Shown one piece after another: positions 7,718 to 16,171 of a DNA stretch of 64,000 nt. The notes under the pieces are model-generated. The model did no database searches. It was not told the origin of the DNA and saw only the letters and a list, made by a program, of their open reading frames with translations. Where the stretch lies: contig NZ_FXTK01000013.1 of the NCBI RefSeq assembly GCF_900182695.1, positions 1 to 64,000 of the forward strand. Reading direction: 5' to 3'. How positions within the stretch are numbered: position 1 is the first letter of the stretch; each line of letters opens with the position of its first letter. Origin of the DNA: Paracoccus laeviglucosivorans (GTDB taxonomy: Bacteria; Pseudomonadota; Alphaproteobacteria; Rhodobacterales; Rhodobacteraceae). The position numbers and the translations under genes are program-made.

Positions 7718-10700
7718 ATGTGCATAACAGCTTGTCTTTCCTCTCAACCGGCTGTGATCTGTGCTGAGATGAGTGCAAGCGCAAGCCCCGTTACAGTGTC
7801 ATCAATGCCTCTGACCGAGGCACAGGAGGGGCTTTGGTTCGCGCAGGCACTGGACCCCGGCAGCCCGATCCTGAACACCGGGCAATATCTTGAACTTCTT
7901 GGACCTTTGGACCGCGATGCCCTGGCGCAGGCCGTGGCGCTGACGGTGGCCGAAGCGCCCGCCCTGTCGCTGCGCTTTGCCGATCCGGGCGGCATCCCGC
8001 GTCAGGCGCAGGGCGTGCCGCCGATGCTGGGTTTCGCCGATCTGTCCGCGCAGCCCGATCCCGTGGGGCAGGCCCTGGCGCTGATGCGCGCCGACAGCGA
8101 CCGACCCGTGGCGCTGGCGCGCGAACCCGCTGCGGCATTCACCCTGTTCGTCATCGGTCCCGAACGCCACTTCCTTTACGAACGCATCCACCATCTGGCG
8201 ATCGACGGCTATGGCATGGTGCTGGTCACGAACCGCATCGCCGCGCATTACGCGACCCTGACGACCGGCGCGCCCGCACCCGCGCCCCTTGGTCCGCTGG
8301 GTCTGGCCCGGTCCGAGGATCTGGCCTATCGCGACGCCCCTCGGCGCAAGGACGACCGCGACTGGTGGCATACCGAGCTTGCCGACCTGCCCGAGGTGAC
8401 CGGCCCCGCGCCGGGACGCGCGGTCAGCGGGCACAGCTTTATCCGCGACAGCCGCGAATTGCCGCTCGATCTGCTGGCGGCGCTTGGGACTTACGCCCAG
8501 ACCCATCGCCTTGGCTGGCCCGATATTCTGAATGCGCTAAGCGCCGCCTATCTGGCCCGCTGGACGCAGGGAGAGGTCGTGGTGGGCCTGCCCTTCATGG
8601 CGCGCATGGGCCGCAAGATCGCCGAGGTGCCCTGCATGGCGATGAACGTGCTGCCGTTCCGCCTGCGCCCTGACGAAGACGCGCCGCTGCCAGAATGGCT
8701 GGCCGCCCAGTCCAGACGCATGGCGCAGGCCCGCCGCCGTGGACTGTATCGCAGCGAACTGCTGCGCCGCGAACTGGGTCTGGTCGGCGGCACGCGCCGT
8801 CTTTACGGGCCGCTGGTCAACGTGCAGCCCTTTGACAAGCCTCCGGTCTTTGCCGGTCTGGACTGCAGGCTGCATATCCTTGGGGCGGGCGCGGTCGATG
8901 ACCTGACGCTGACATTCCGCGGCGATCCTGCGGGCATGGTCTTCGAGGTGGACGCGAACCCTGCGCTGTATTCCGCAGACGAAACCCGCGCCCATGGCGA
9001 CCGGCTTCAGGCGTTTCTGCTGGCCGCCCTTGCAGCGCCCACGCTGGCCAGTGTCCCGACCGCCAGCCCCGTCGAAATCGCCCTCGCCCGAACCCGCGCC
9101 GAGGCCACGCATCGCCCCCTGCCCGACACCACCCTGACCGCGTTGATCCAACGGCAGCTGGCCGCCACCCCCGACGCCCCCGCCATCAGCTTTGGTGGCG
9201 CGACCCTGACATTCGCCGATCTGGACCGCCGCAGCGCCGCGCTGGCCGCGCAATTGCGTCAGATGGGCGCAGGCCCCGACGCCATCGTCGCCGTCGCGCT
9301 GGAGCGTTCGCTGGAACTGCCCGTCGCGCTGCTGGCCTGTCTGCGTGCAGGCGCGGCCTATCTGCCGCTGGACCCGTCGCATCCGCCCGAACGCATCGCG
9401 CGCATCCTGCATCTGTCACAGCCCGTCGCGGTGCTGTCGGACCTGACCGCATTGTTTCCGGCGGCAACCCCGCTGCTGGCCCCGGCAGATTGGCGGACCC
9501 AGCCCGAACCCGCGCTTGTGCTGGAAGGTGTCGCGTCGCTGATGATGCCGATGGACCCCGGCAGCGGGCCTGCCGCGCAGCCGGGCGATCTGGCCTATGT
9601 CATCTTCACCTCGGGATCCACGGGGGAACCCAAGGGCGTGGCCATCGAACATCGCGCCATCGTCAACCGCCTGCTGTGGATGCAGACCCATTACGGCATC
9701 GACGCCAGCGAACGCATCCTGCAAAAGACCCCCGCGACCTTTGACGTGTCGGTGTGGGAATTCTTCCTGCCCATGATCTCGGGGGCGGAACTGGTCATGG
9801 CGCCGCCCGACGCGCATCGCGACCCTGCGGCCATCGCCCGGCTGATCCGGGAACGCGGCATCACGACCTGCCATTTCGTGCCGTCCATGCTGTCGGCGTT
9901 TCTGGCCGCGCCCGTCTCGGACGGGCTGGTGATGCGGCGGGTGTTCTGTTCGGGCGAGGAATTGACCGCCGATCAGCGCGACCGGTTCCACGCGCGGATA
10001 ACGGCGGAACTGCACAATCTTTACGGCCCGACCGAGGCGGCGGTGGATGTAAGTTTCTGGCCCGCTTCGCCCAACGACCGCGAAAACCCCATTCCCATCG
10101 GCTGGCCGGTCTGGAACACCGCGCTGCATGTGCTGGACGACCGGATGCGTCCGGTGCCGCCCGGTCTGCCGGGACATCTGTATCTGGGCGGCGTGCAGCT
10201 GGCGCGCGGCTATCTGGGCCGTCCCGATCTGACGGCGGATCGGTTCGTGGACGCGCCGCAGGGCCGCCTTTACGCGACGGGCGATCTGGCGCGGTTGCGG
10301 GCGGATGGGGCGGTAATCTATCTGGGCCGCTCGGACCATCAGGTGAAAATCCGCGGTCTGCGCATCGAGCTGGGCGAGATCGAGGCCGCCATCATGGCCG
10401 CAGGCATCGCGCGTCAATGCGTCGTCGTTGCACGAGAAGATCACGCGGAAAAGCGGCTGGTGGCCTATGTGGTGCCCAATGGCGCGTGGCAGACGGGGCT
10501 GCTGGCCGAACGGCTGGCGATCAGCCTGCCCGCCTATATGATCCCGGCGGCCGAGGTGGTGCTGGATGCCCTGCCCGTCACCTCGAACGGCAAGCTGGAC
10601 CGCAAGGCCCTGCCCGCCCCTGCTTTTTCGGCGCAGGGCCGCGCTGCCCGGACGCCCACGGAAACCCTGCTGGCGCGCCTGTTCCAGCAGGTGCTGCACC

Positions 10701-11662
10701 TGACCGACCCCGCCTCTGCCGAAGCGGATTTCTTTGCCCTTGGTGGCGATTCGCTGTCCGCAGTGCGTCTGGTGCAGGCGTTGGAGGCCGAGACGGGCCG
10801 CGACCCCGGCCTTGGCACGATCTTCGAACATCCGCTGCTGTCCACGCTTGCCGCCGCGCTGGACGCGCAGGCACCGCAGGATGATGGGCTTGGCCCGCTG
10901 ATCCTGCTGGCCGATGGCGATGCCGATGCCGCACCCCTGTTCCTGATCCATCCGGCGGGCGGTCTGTCATGGGGCTATCGCGGCCTGGCGCGGCGCGTCG
11001 CGCCCGCGCGCAAGGTCTGGGGTTTGCAGCATCCGGGCCTGAATCCCGATCTGCCGATGCCCGACAGTCTGGCCGACATGGCCGAAGGTTACGCGCAGCG
11101 CATCGCGGCGCTGGTGCCCCATGGCACCATCCATCTGGCGGGCTGGTCGGTCGGCGGCATCCTTGCGCATGAGGTGGCATGGGTGCTGACCCGGATGGGC
11201 CGCGCGCCGGGGCTGGTCGCCATGCTGGACAGCTACCCCGCCGATGCGTGGCGCAATGAGCCGGAACCAGACCCGGTTCAGGCGCTGCGCGCGCTTCTGG
11301 CCATCGCGGGATATGACCCCGAGGCGCATCGCGATCTGGACACGCGCGACAAGGTGGTGGCGTTCCTGCGGCGCGGCGACAGCGCGCTGGGGGCTTTGCC
11401 GCGCCGCGTGCTGGACGGCGTGGTGCGTGCGGTCACGCAGACCAACCGCCTGATCCGCGGCCACAGCCATCGCGCCTATCCGGGCAGGATCACGCATTTC
11501 CGCGCAGCCAACGACCATCAGGACAGCGACCTGTCCCCTGCCATGTGGCAGCCCTATAGCGCCGGGATCGAGGTCATCGACCTGCCGCTGCTGCATGCCG
11601 AGATGACCTCGGCCGAGGCGGTGGCGCTGATCGCGCCCGCGCTGATCCAGCGCCTCAGCTAA
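7718..11662 (+). CDS. Single-module non-ribosomal peptide synthetase, EntF-like (C-A-T-TE)
   Basis: 1314 aa, close to EntF (about 1290). The condensation domain (about 30-430) has the catalytic HHLAIDG at 158-164. The adenylation domain (about 450-960) has A3 YVIFTSGSTGEPKG (627-640), A4 FDVSVWEFF, A5 NLYGPTEAAVDVS (about 766) and A10 SNGKLDRKALP. The carrier site is GGDSLSA with Ser1012. The thioesterase has GWSVGG (Ser1144), Asp1171 and His1293. Aligned by eye with EntF, the pocket residues D-V-W-H-F-S-L-V-D-K are the same, which predicts serine. An EntF-type enzyme joins an aryl acid to Ser and oligomerises the product to a lactone. No entABCDE, MbtH or PPTase is nearby. The start is uncertain: ATG 7769 (17 residues shorter) is equally plausible. 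The 3' end overlaps the convergent esterase by 8 bases. Confidence 0.93.
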   Translation: MCITACLSSQPAVICAEMSASASPVTVSSMPLTEAQEGLWFAQALDPGSPILNTGQYLELLGPLDRDALAQAVALTVAEAPALSLRFADPGGIPRQAQGVPPMLGFADLSAQPDPVGQALALMRADSDRPVALAREPAAAFTLFVIGPERHFLYERIHHLAIDGYGMVLVTNRIAAHYATLTTGAPAPAPLGPLGLARSEDLAYRDAPRRKDDRDWWHTELADLPEVTGPAPGRAVSGHSFIRDSRELPLDLLAALGTYAQTHRLGWPDILNALSAAYLARWTQGEVVVGLPFMARMGRKIAEVPCMAMNVLPFRLRPDEDAPLPEWLAAQSRRMAQARRRGLYRSELLRRELGLVGGTRRLYGPLVNVQPFDKPPVFAGLDCRLHILGAGAVDDLTLTFRGDPAGMVFEVDANPALYSADETRAHGDRLQAFLLAALAAPTLASVPTASPVEIALARTRAEATHRPLPDTTLTALIQRQLAATPDAPAISFGGATLTFADLDRRSAALAAQLRQMGAGPDAIVAVALERSLELPVALLACLRAGAAYLPLDPSHPPERIARILHLSQPVAVLSDLTALFPAATPLLAPADWRTQPEPALVLEGVASLMMPMDPGSGPAAQPGDLAYVIFTSGSTGEPKGVAIEHRAIVNRLLWMQTHYGIDASERILQKTPATFDVSVWEFFLPMISGAELVMAPPDAHRDPAAIARLIRERGITTCHFVPSMLSAFLAAPVSDGLVMRRVFCSGEELTADQRDRFHARITAELHNLYGPTEAAVDVSFWPASPNDRENPIPIGWPVWNTALHVLDDRMRPVPPGLPGHLYLGGVQLARGYLGRPDLTADRFVDAPQGRLYATGDLARLRADGAVIYLGRSDHQVKIRGLRIELGEIEAAIMAAGIARQCVVVAREDHAEKRLVAYVVPNGAWQTGLLAERLAISLPAYMIPAAEVVLDALPVTSNGKLDRKALPAPAFSAQGRAARTPTETLLARLFQQVLHLTDPASAEADFFALGGDSLSAVRLVQALEAETGRDPGLGTIFEHPLLSTLAAALDAQAPQDDGLGPLILLADGDADAAPLFLIHPAGGLSWGYRGLARRVAPARKVWGLQHPGLNPDLPMPDSLADMAEGYAQRIAALVPHGTIHLAGWSVGGILAHEVAWVLTRMGRAPGLVAMLDSYPADAWRNEPEPDPVQALRALLAIAGYDPEAHRDLDTRDKVVAFLRRGDSALGALPRRVLDGVVRAVTQTNRLIRGHSHRAYPGRITHFRAANDHQDSDLSPAMWQPYSAGIEVIDLPLLHAEMTSAEAVALIAPALIQRLS

Positions 11663-12500
11663 GGGCGAAGGGAAAGGCCAGCGCGAAAGACCCGGCCAAT
11701 GTCTGGATATGGACATGGCCCGGCAGCACATGGATTTGCGCCGCATGACCCGGATGCCGCGCCAGATCGGCCACGAACTGCATCGTCGCGGGGGCGGGGC
11801 CGTCGGGCGGTGGCCCATCGCTGCCCGAGCGTTTCTCGCGGTCCCCCAGGGCAACCAGCAGGGGCAGGCTGGCCTGATCCGCCTGCGCAGCGATGCGACG
11901 CATCAGATCCTCGTCCCACCAGATCGAGGGGCTGATCGCCGCATGACGCGCAAAGCCCGCCGGATGCGCCAACAGCGCATAAAGCGTGAACAACCCGCCG
12001 AAACTGTGGCCCCATAGCGTGCGGCGGGCGGGGTCGATGGGCAGCCCTGCCTCGGCCGCAGCGCGCAGCGGGCCGGTCAGGCGGTCGTGGAACATCCCCG
12101 CCCCGCCCGCCATGCGCCCGTCATGCACATGATCGGGCCGCAACCCGTCGCCCGGACCATCCGGCGCAGTGAAATCCAGCGTCCGCAATTCGCGCGCGAA
12201 CTGGCGTTCGGTGTCATAGCCGACGCCGACCACGACCAGCCCCGCCGCCTGTGCCAGATGATCCGCCGTCAGGAAGTCGAAGGCCGCGTTTCCGTCCAGC
12301 ATATAGATGACCGGCCATCCCGCCGCGGGCGGCTGCCCCTTGGGCACGGCCAGAAACAACCGATAACCCGGCCCCACCCGCACCACCTTTTGCGACAGAT
12401 CATGCGTCGGCACGTCGTCATCGAAAATACGCAGCCGCGTTTGGGCACGCGCATGGTCGGGACCAACATGACCGAAATCACGGCTTTGGGAAACGGTCAT
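11655..12500 (-). CDS. Fes/IroE-like siderophore esterase (alpha/beta hydrolase)
   Basis: A 281-aa alpha/beta hydrolase of the IroE/BesA/Fes esterase D type. The segment GYRLFLAVPKGQPPAAGWPV then YMLDGNAAFDFL is typical, the nucleophile Ser is in LWGHSFGGLFTLYALL, and a late PGHVHIQTL supplies the His. Relatives hydrolyse tri-serine lactone catecholates to release iron. No signal peptide is seen from the ATG at 12500, suggesting a cytoplasmic Fes-like role; a longer frame to 12599 has no good ribosome site. It converges on the EntF-like NRPS and shares an iron-type operator with the divergent ABC operon. A different acyl ester substrate remains possible. Confidence 0.85.
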   Translation of the reverse strand: MTVSQSRDFGHVGPDHARAQTRLRIFDDDVPTHDLSQKVVRVGPGYRLFLAVPKGQPPAAGWPVIYMLDGNAAFDFLTADHLAQAAGLVVVGVGYDTERQFARELRTLDFTAPDGPGDGLRPDHVHDGRMAGGAGMFHDRLTGPLRAAAEAGLPIDPARRTLWGHSFGGLFTLYALLAHPAGFARHAAISPSIWWDEDLMRRIAAQADQASLPLLVALGDREKRSGSDGPPPDGPAPATMQFVADLARHPGHAAQIHVLPGHVHIQTLAGSFALAFPFALS

Positions 12501-12518
12501 CTTCCATGATGTCCTTAG

Positions 12519-12535
12519 TTGACAGTGACAGTCAG
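12519..12535. promoter_or_regulatory. Iron-Rhodo/IRO-type operator (TTGA-N9-TCA)
   Basis: TTGACAGTGACAGTCAG contains TGA (12520-12522), nine bases, and TCA (12532-12534), the form reported for iron-responsive operators of RirA and of the Iron-Rhodo box in alphaproteobacteria. The core 15-mer is palindromic at 12 of 15 positions. It lies between the divergent esterase and propeller/Fe-ABC genes and covers the predicted transcription start of the esterase. Confidence 0.6.
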
Positions 12536-12536
12536 G

Positions 12537-12565
12537 ATTATAGGTTGCGCGCAGAACGAAGCCAG
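12537..12565 (-). promoter_or_regulatory. Candidate promoter of the esterase gene
   Basis: On the reverse strand a perfect TATAAT (complement of 12537-12542) is preceded, 17 bases upstream, by CTGGCT (complement of 12560-12565), a weak -35. The start near 12530 falls inside the TTGA-N9-TCA operator, which would allow repression. Confidence 0.5.
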
Positions 12566-12615
12566 CCCCAAGGGTCAGCCATCCACCCGCCTCTGACATA
12601 TTTCAGGAGAGAATA

Positions 12616-14010
12616 ATGGCAATGACCCGTTTCCGGCTGCTTGCAGCCTCGGCCTTGACGCTTTCGATGCTGGCTGCGCCCAGCTTTGCGGATGCGCTGT
12701 TCAGCCAGCCCGCCAAGGATTTCGACGGTCAGGTCCGCATCACCGGCGAAGTGCGCGGCGATCCGATCTATAAGGGCGGCAAGGCGATCGTCACCGGCGC
12801 GCGTCTGGTTCCCGGCCAGACCGTCACGCTGCTGCATGGCGGCACGGTGCTGAACGACCAGCCCATCACCGTCGATGCCGAAGGCGGCTTCAAATATGAA
12901 ATCGCCATCGACGATACGGCGATCGCCGGCAACCAACCCATCGTGATCAGCACGCAGAACCCGGCATCCGCCGAGGTGGTAGAACTGAAGATCTCGGAAA
13001 AGCTGCCGCTGTCGGGCGATGACAAGTTCACCGCCACCAGCCAGCCGGTCAATCCGGGCCTGTATCAGGTGATCTACAGCCCGAAATCGGATGCGGTCTT
13101 CGTGGGTTCCGCCGTGGGTCGCCCCCCGGTCAAGGAATCGGCGCTGGTCAAGCTGAACCCGGAAACGCTGGAAGTCGTGGCCAAAGCCTCGCCCGCCGAA
13201 GCGCCCGGCAAGGATGGCAAACCCGGCGGTCTGTTCGCCGTTTACGGGGTCGAGGTCGATGACGCGAACGACACCGTGTGGGTCACGAACACTCGTCAGG
13301 ACACCGTGGCCGTCTATAAGCAATCCGACCTGTCGCTGGTCAAGCAGTTCGACCCCGGCACGGTCCCGCATGGCCGCGACGTGGTGGTGGACGAAGCCAA
13401 TGGCCGCGCCTATGCCTCGACCAGCTTCGGAAACGAAATCAAGGTCTTCGACACCAAAACGCTTGAGGAGCTGGACCCGATCGTCATCCCGTCGAACGAA
13501 CGCGGCAGCGCCTTTGGCGCCATGGCGCTGGATATCGACGAAGAACATGGCAAGCTGGCCACCGTCAGCATCAACACCCCCGAAGCGGCGATCGTCGATC
13601 TGAAGTCGGGCGATGTGAAGGTCTTCGAACTGCCCAATTCGAAAACCGGATCGGGCGTGGCTTTCGACGCGCAGGACGGTCTGATCTTCGTGGTCTCGCA
13701 GGAAAGCGACAACCTGCTGATCGTGAACGTGGAAACCGGCGAAACGGTGCATGACGTCTATGTCGGCGCAACACCCCTGAACGTCACGTTCGAGCCGAAA
13801 AGCCGTCTGGCATTCGTGGCCAACCGCGGCTCGGGCACGATCACGGCGGTCGATACGCAGGGCAAGATCGTCGCCAACCTTGATGCCGGCAGCTTCCCGA
13901 ACCAATTGCGCGCCGATGGCAAGGGCAATGTCTGGGCGGTGAACAAGTCGCGCGGCGAAAACGACGAGGCGGGTGACCGCATCTGGCGCATCGCGCCTGC
14001 CACCAACTAA
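12616..14010 (+). CDS. YncE-like periplasmic beta-propeller protein
   Basis: A 464-aa protein with a clear Sec signal (hydrophobic core LLAASALTLSMLAAPSFA, cut before DALF). Residues of about 140-460 form repeated YVTN/YncE-type blades, for example GRDVVVDEANGRAYASTSFG, FDAQDGLIFVVSQESD and FEPKSRLAFVANRGSGT. Escherichia coli YncE is an iron-repressed periplasmic propeller of unclear role. Here the gene heads an Fe-siderophore ABC operon, so a role in binding or handling the ferric complex is inferred. AGGAGAG lies 6 bases before the ATG. It is followed by a 9-bp intercistronic hairpin. Confidence 0.85.
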   Translation: MAMTRFRLLAASALTLSMLAAPSFADALFSQPAKDFDGQVRITGEVRGDPIYKGGKAIVTGARLVPGQTVTLLHGGTVLNDQPITVDAEGGFKYEIAIDDTAIAGNQPIVISTQNPASAEVVELKISEKLPLSGDDKFTATSQPVNPGLYQVIYSPKSDAVFVGSAVGRPPVKESALVKLNPETLEVVAKASPAEAPGKDGKPGGLFAVYGVEVDDANDTVWVTNTRQDTVAVYKQSDLSLVKQFDPGTVPHGRDVVVDEANGRAYASTSFGNEIKVFDTKTLEELDPIVIPSNERGSAFGAMALDIDEEHGKLATVSINTPEAAIVDLKSGDVKVFELPNSKTGSGVAFDAQDGLIFVVSQESDNLLIVNVETGETVHDVYVGATPLNVTFEPKSRLAFVANRGSGTITAVDTQGKIVANLDAGSFPNQLRADGKGNVWAVNKSRGENDEAGDRIWRIAPATN

Positions 14011-14017
14011 GACCAGC

Positions 14018-14040
14018 GGGCCGGGGCAACACCCCGGCCC
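14018..14040 (+). other. Intercistronic stem-loop between propeller and binding-protein genes
   Basis: GGGCCGGGG (14018-14026) and CCCCGGCCC (14032-14040) form a perfect 9-bp stem with loop CAACA and no T-run. It probably stabilises the upstream mRNA or lowers downstream expression inside the operon. Confidence 0.6.
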
Positions 14041-14057
14041 AACCACATGAGGCTCCG

Positions 14058-15143
14058 ATGTTTCTTCGCCCCATCCTTGCCGCTGTGCTGATCGCGCTTG
14101 CCGGAACCGCGCAGGCCGATGTCACCGCGACCGATATTCTGGGGCGTCAGGTGACCTTGCCCGAACCCGCACACCGCATCGTGCTGGGCGAAGGGCGGCA
14201 TCTGTCCGTGCTGGGCCTGATGCATGACGACCCGGTGGCGCTGGTCGCGGGCTGGCGGCTGGACAAGCCATTGGACCCGCCGACGCTGGACGCTTACCGC
14301 GCGAAATTCCCCGCCATTGATGCGATCAAATCGGTCGGCGCGGGCAATCGCGATCTGTCGGTCGAGGCGGTGATCGCGCTGCAACCCGATCTGGTCGTGC
14401 TGACCGTGATCGACCAGAACGACCCCAAGATGACCGTGGCCCGCCAGCAGCTGGAAGCCGCGGGCATTCCGGTGGCCTTTGTCGATTTCTTTTCCCATCC
14501 GCAGGAAAACACCGTGCCCAGCCTGCGCATCCTTGGCGCTCTGACCGGCGCGGATGCCCGCGCGGATGAATTCGTGAAATTCTACGAATCCCACATGAAC
14601 CGCATCCGCGAACGGCTGGCGGACGCGCCGCGCCCGCGCGTGTTCATGCATGTCCATGCCGCGCCGGTGAATTGCTGTTCGACCGTCGGGCCGGGGGTAT
14701 TCCATGATTTCGTGACCACGGCGGGCGGCCAGAATATCGGGGCCGAGGCCGTGCAGGGCGTCTTGGGCAATGTCAGCCTGGAATACCTGATCGGGGCCGA
14801 TCCCGATTTCTACATTGCGACCGGCGGCACGCATATGGCGGCACGTGGCGGTCTGGTGCTGGGGCCGCAGGTCGATGCCGAGGACGCGCAAGCGAGCTTT
14901 GACAAGCTGATCGCCGCGCCGGGCATTTCGTCGCTGCGGGCCGTGCAGGACGGTCATGCGGCAGGGGTCTGGCATTTGTTCAACGACTCGCCCATCCATA
15001 TCGTGCTGATCGAATATCTGGCCAAGACCTTCCATCCCGACCTGTTCGAGGATCTGGACCCCATGGCCACGATGCGCCAGATCGAGGCGACGTTTTCCCC
15101 CGTCGAGGTGCCGGGTTCGTGGTGGGTGACGCCGCAGCAATGA
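14058..15143 (+). CDS. Periplasmic iron-siderophore binding protein (FecB/FepB type)
   Basis: A 361-aa class III substrate-binding protein. The Sec signal is MFLRPILAAVLIALAGTAQA. The two helical-backbone lobes show the family phrases TDILGRQVTLPEPAHRIV at the start, SVEAVIALQPDLVVLTV near residue 115, and EYLIGADPDFYIATGG near 240. It would deliver a ferric chelate to the FecCD-like permease encoded next, whose ATG overlaps this stop (ATGA). There is an unusual CC pair (PVNCCSTVGPG) around residue 200. The ligand cannot be named; the neighbouring EntF-like enzyme and esterase suggest a catecholate-type complex. Confidence 0.9.
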   Translation: MFLRPILAAVLIALAGTAQADVTATDILGRQVTLPEPAHRIVLGEGRHLSVLGLMHDDPVALVAGWRLDKPLDPPTLDAYRAKFPAIDAIKSVGAGNRDLSVEAVIALQPDLVVLTVIDQNDPKMTVARQQLEAAGIPVAFVDFFSHPQENTVPSLRILGALTGADARADEFVKFYESHMNRIRERLADAPRPRVFMHVHAAPVNCCSTVGPGVFHDFVTTAGGQNIGAEAVQGVLGNVSLEYLIGADPDFYIATGGTHMAARGGLVLGPQVDAEDAQASFDKLIAAPGISSLRAVQDGHAAGVWHLFNDSPIHIVLIEYLAKTFHPDLFEDLDPMATMRQIEATFSPVEVPGSWWVTPQQ

Positions 15144-16171
15144 ACGACATCCTTCACCGCTATCAGGCGCAGGGCCGACGTCATGCCGCCTTGGTCGGGC
15201 TGCTGGCCCTGGCCGCGCTGGCCGCGCTGGTGCTGGACCTGACCACCGGGCCTGCGGGCCTGCCCTTGGGCGACACGCTGCGGGCACTGACGGGGGGGCA
15301 GGTGTCGCGCGGTGCGCAGGTCATCGTCTGGGACGTGCGCCTGCCCGTGGCCTGCATGGCGCTGTTGGTCGGTGCCGCGCTGGCGCTGGCCGGGGCGGAA
15401 ATGCAGACCGTGCTGGAAAACCCGCTGGCCGAGCCGTTCACACTGGGCGTATCCGCATCCGCCGCTTTGGGGGCGGCGGTCGCCATCGTGCTGGGCCTGA
15501 CCGTTCCGGGCCTGCCGCCGGTCTGGGGCGTGTCGGCCAATGCATTCGTCTTTGCGGTCGGCGCGCTGATGCTGCTGCAACTGCTGGGCCGGATACGCGG
15601 CGGCGGACCCGAGGTGCTGATCCTGTTCGGCGTCGCGCTGAACTTTACCGCCGCCGCTTTGCTGTCGCTGGTGCAATTCGTGGCATCCGCCGATGCGCTG
15701 CAGCAACTGGTCTTCTGGTCGATGGGCAGTCTGGCCGCGACGCAATGGCCGGGTGTCGCGATGGTCGCCGTCGTGCTGGCGCTGGCGGTGCCGTTTTCGC
15801 TTCGCGCCTCGTGGAAGCTGACTGCCCTGCGGCTGGGGCAGGATCAGGCGCAAAGCTTCGGCGTCGATGTGGCCGCCTTGCGGCGCTGGACCCTGCTGCG
15901 CGTGGGGGTGCTGTCTGCCGCGGCCGTGTCGATGGTCGGCGTCATCGGCTTCGTGGGCCTTGCCGGGCCGCATATCGCGCGGCTGCTGGTCGGCGAAAAC
16001 CACCGCGTCTTTCTGCCCGCCAGCCTGCTGACGGGGGCGCTGGTCATGTCGCTGGCCTCAACCCTGTCCAAGACCGTCGTGCCGGGCGTGCTGCTGCCGA
16101 TCGGGCTTGTCACGTCACTGATCGGGTTGCCGATTTTCTTCGCCCTGATCCTGCGCGGGCGCCGCAGATGA
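15140..16171 (+). CDS. Iron-siderophore ABC transporter permease (FecCD family)
   Basis: A 343-aa polytopic protein with about ten membrane helices of the BtuC/FecCD family. Conserved phrases are DVRLPVACMALLVGAALALAG (R-P motif), NPLAEPFTLGVSASAALGAA, the cytoplasmic coupling segment GQDQAQSFGVDV, and GVIGFVGLAGPHIARLLVGENHR. One permease gene is present, so it probably acts as a homodimer. The start at 15140 gives an ATGA overlap with the binding-protein gene; seven upstream residues in the frame are not homologous. Its stop overlaps the ATPase gene by ATGA. Confidence 0.93.
   Translation: MNDILHRYQAQGRRHAALVGLLALAALAALVLDLTTGPAGLPLGDTLRALTGGQVSRGAQVIVWDVRLPVACMALLVGAALALAGAEMQTVLENPLAEPFTLGVSASAALGAAVAIVLGLTVPGLPPVWGVSANAFVFAVGALMLLQLLGRIRGGGPEVLILFGVALNFTAAALLSLVQFVASADALQQLVFWSMGSLAATQWPGVAMVAVVLALAVPFSLRASWKLTALRLGQDQAQSFGVDVAALRRWTLLRVGVLSAAAVSMVGVIGFVGLAGPHIARLLVGENHRVFLPASLLTGALVMSLASTLSKTVVPGVLLPIGLVTSLIGLPIFFALILRGRRR

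Noticed and set aside
12538..14046. 502-codon open frame antisense to the propeller gene
   Set aside because: Same type of GC-driven shadow; the forward frame has signal peptide, ribosome site and propeller repeats.
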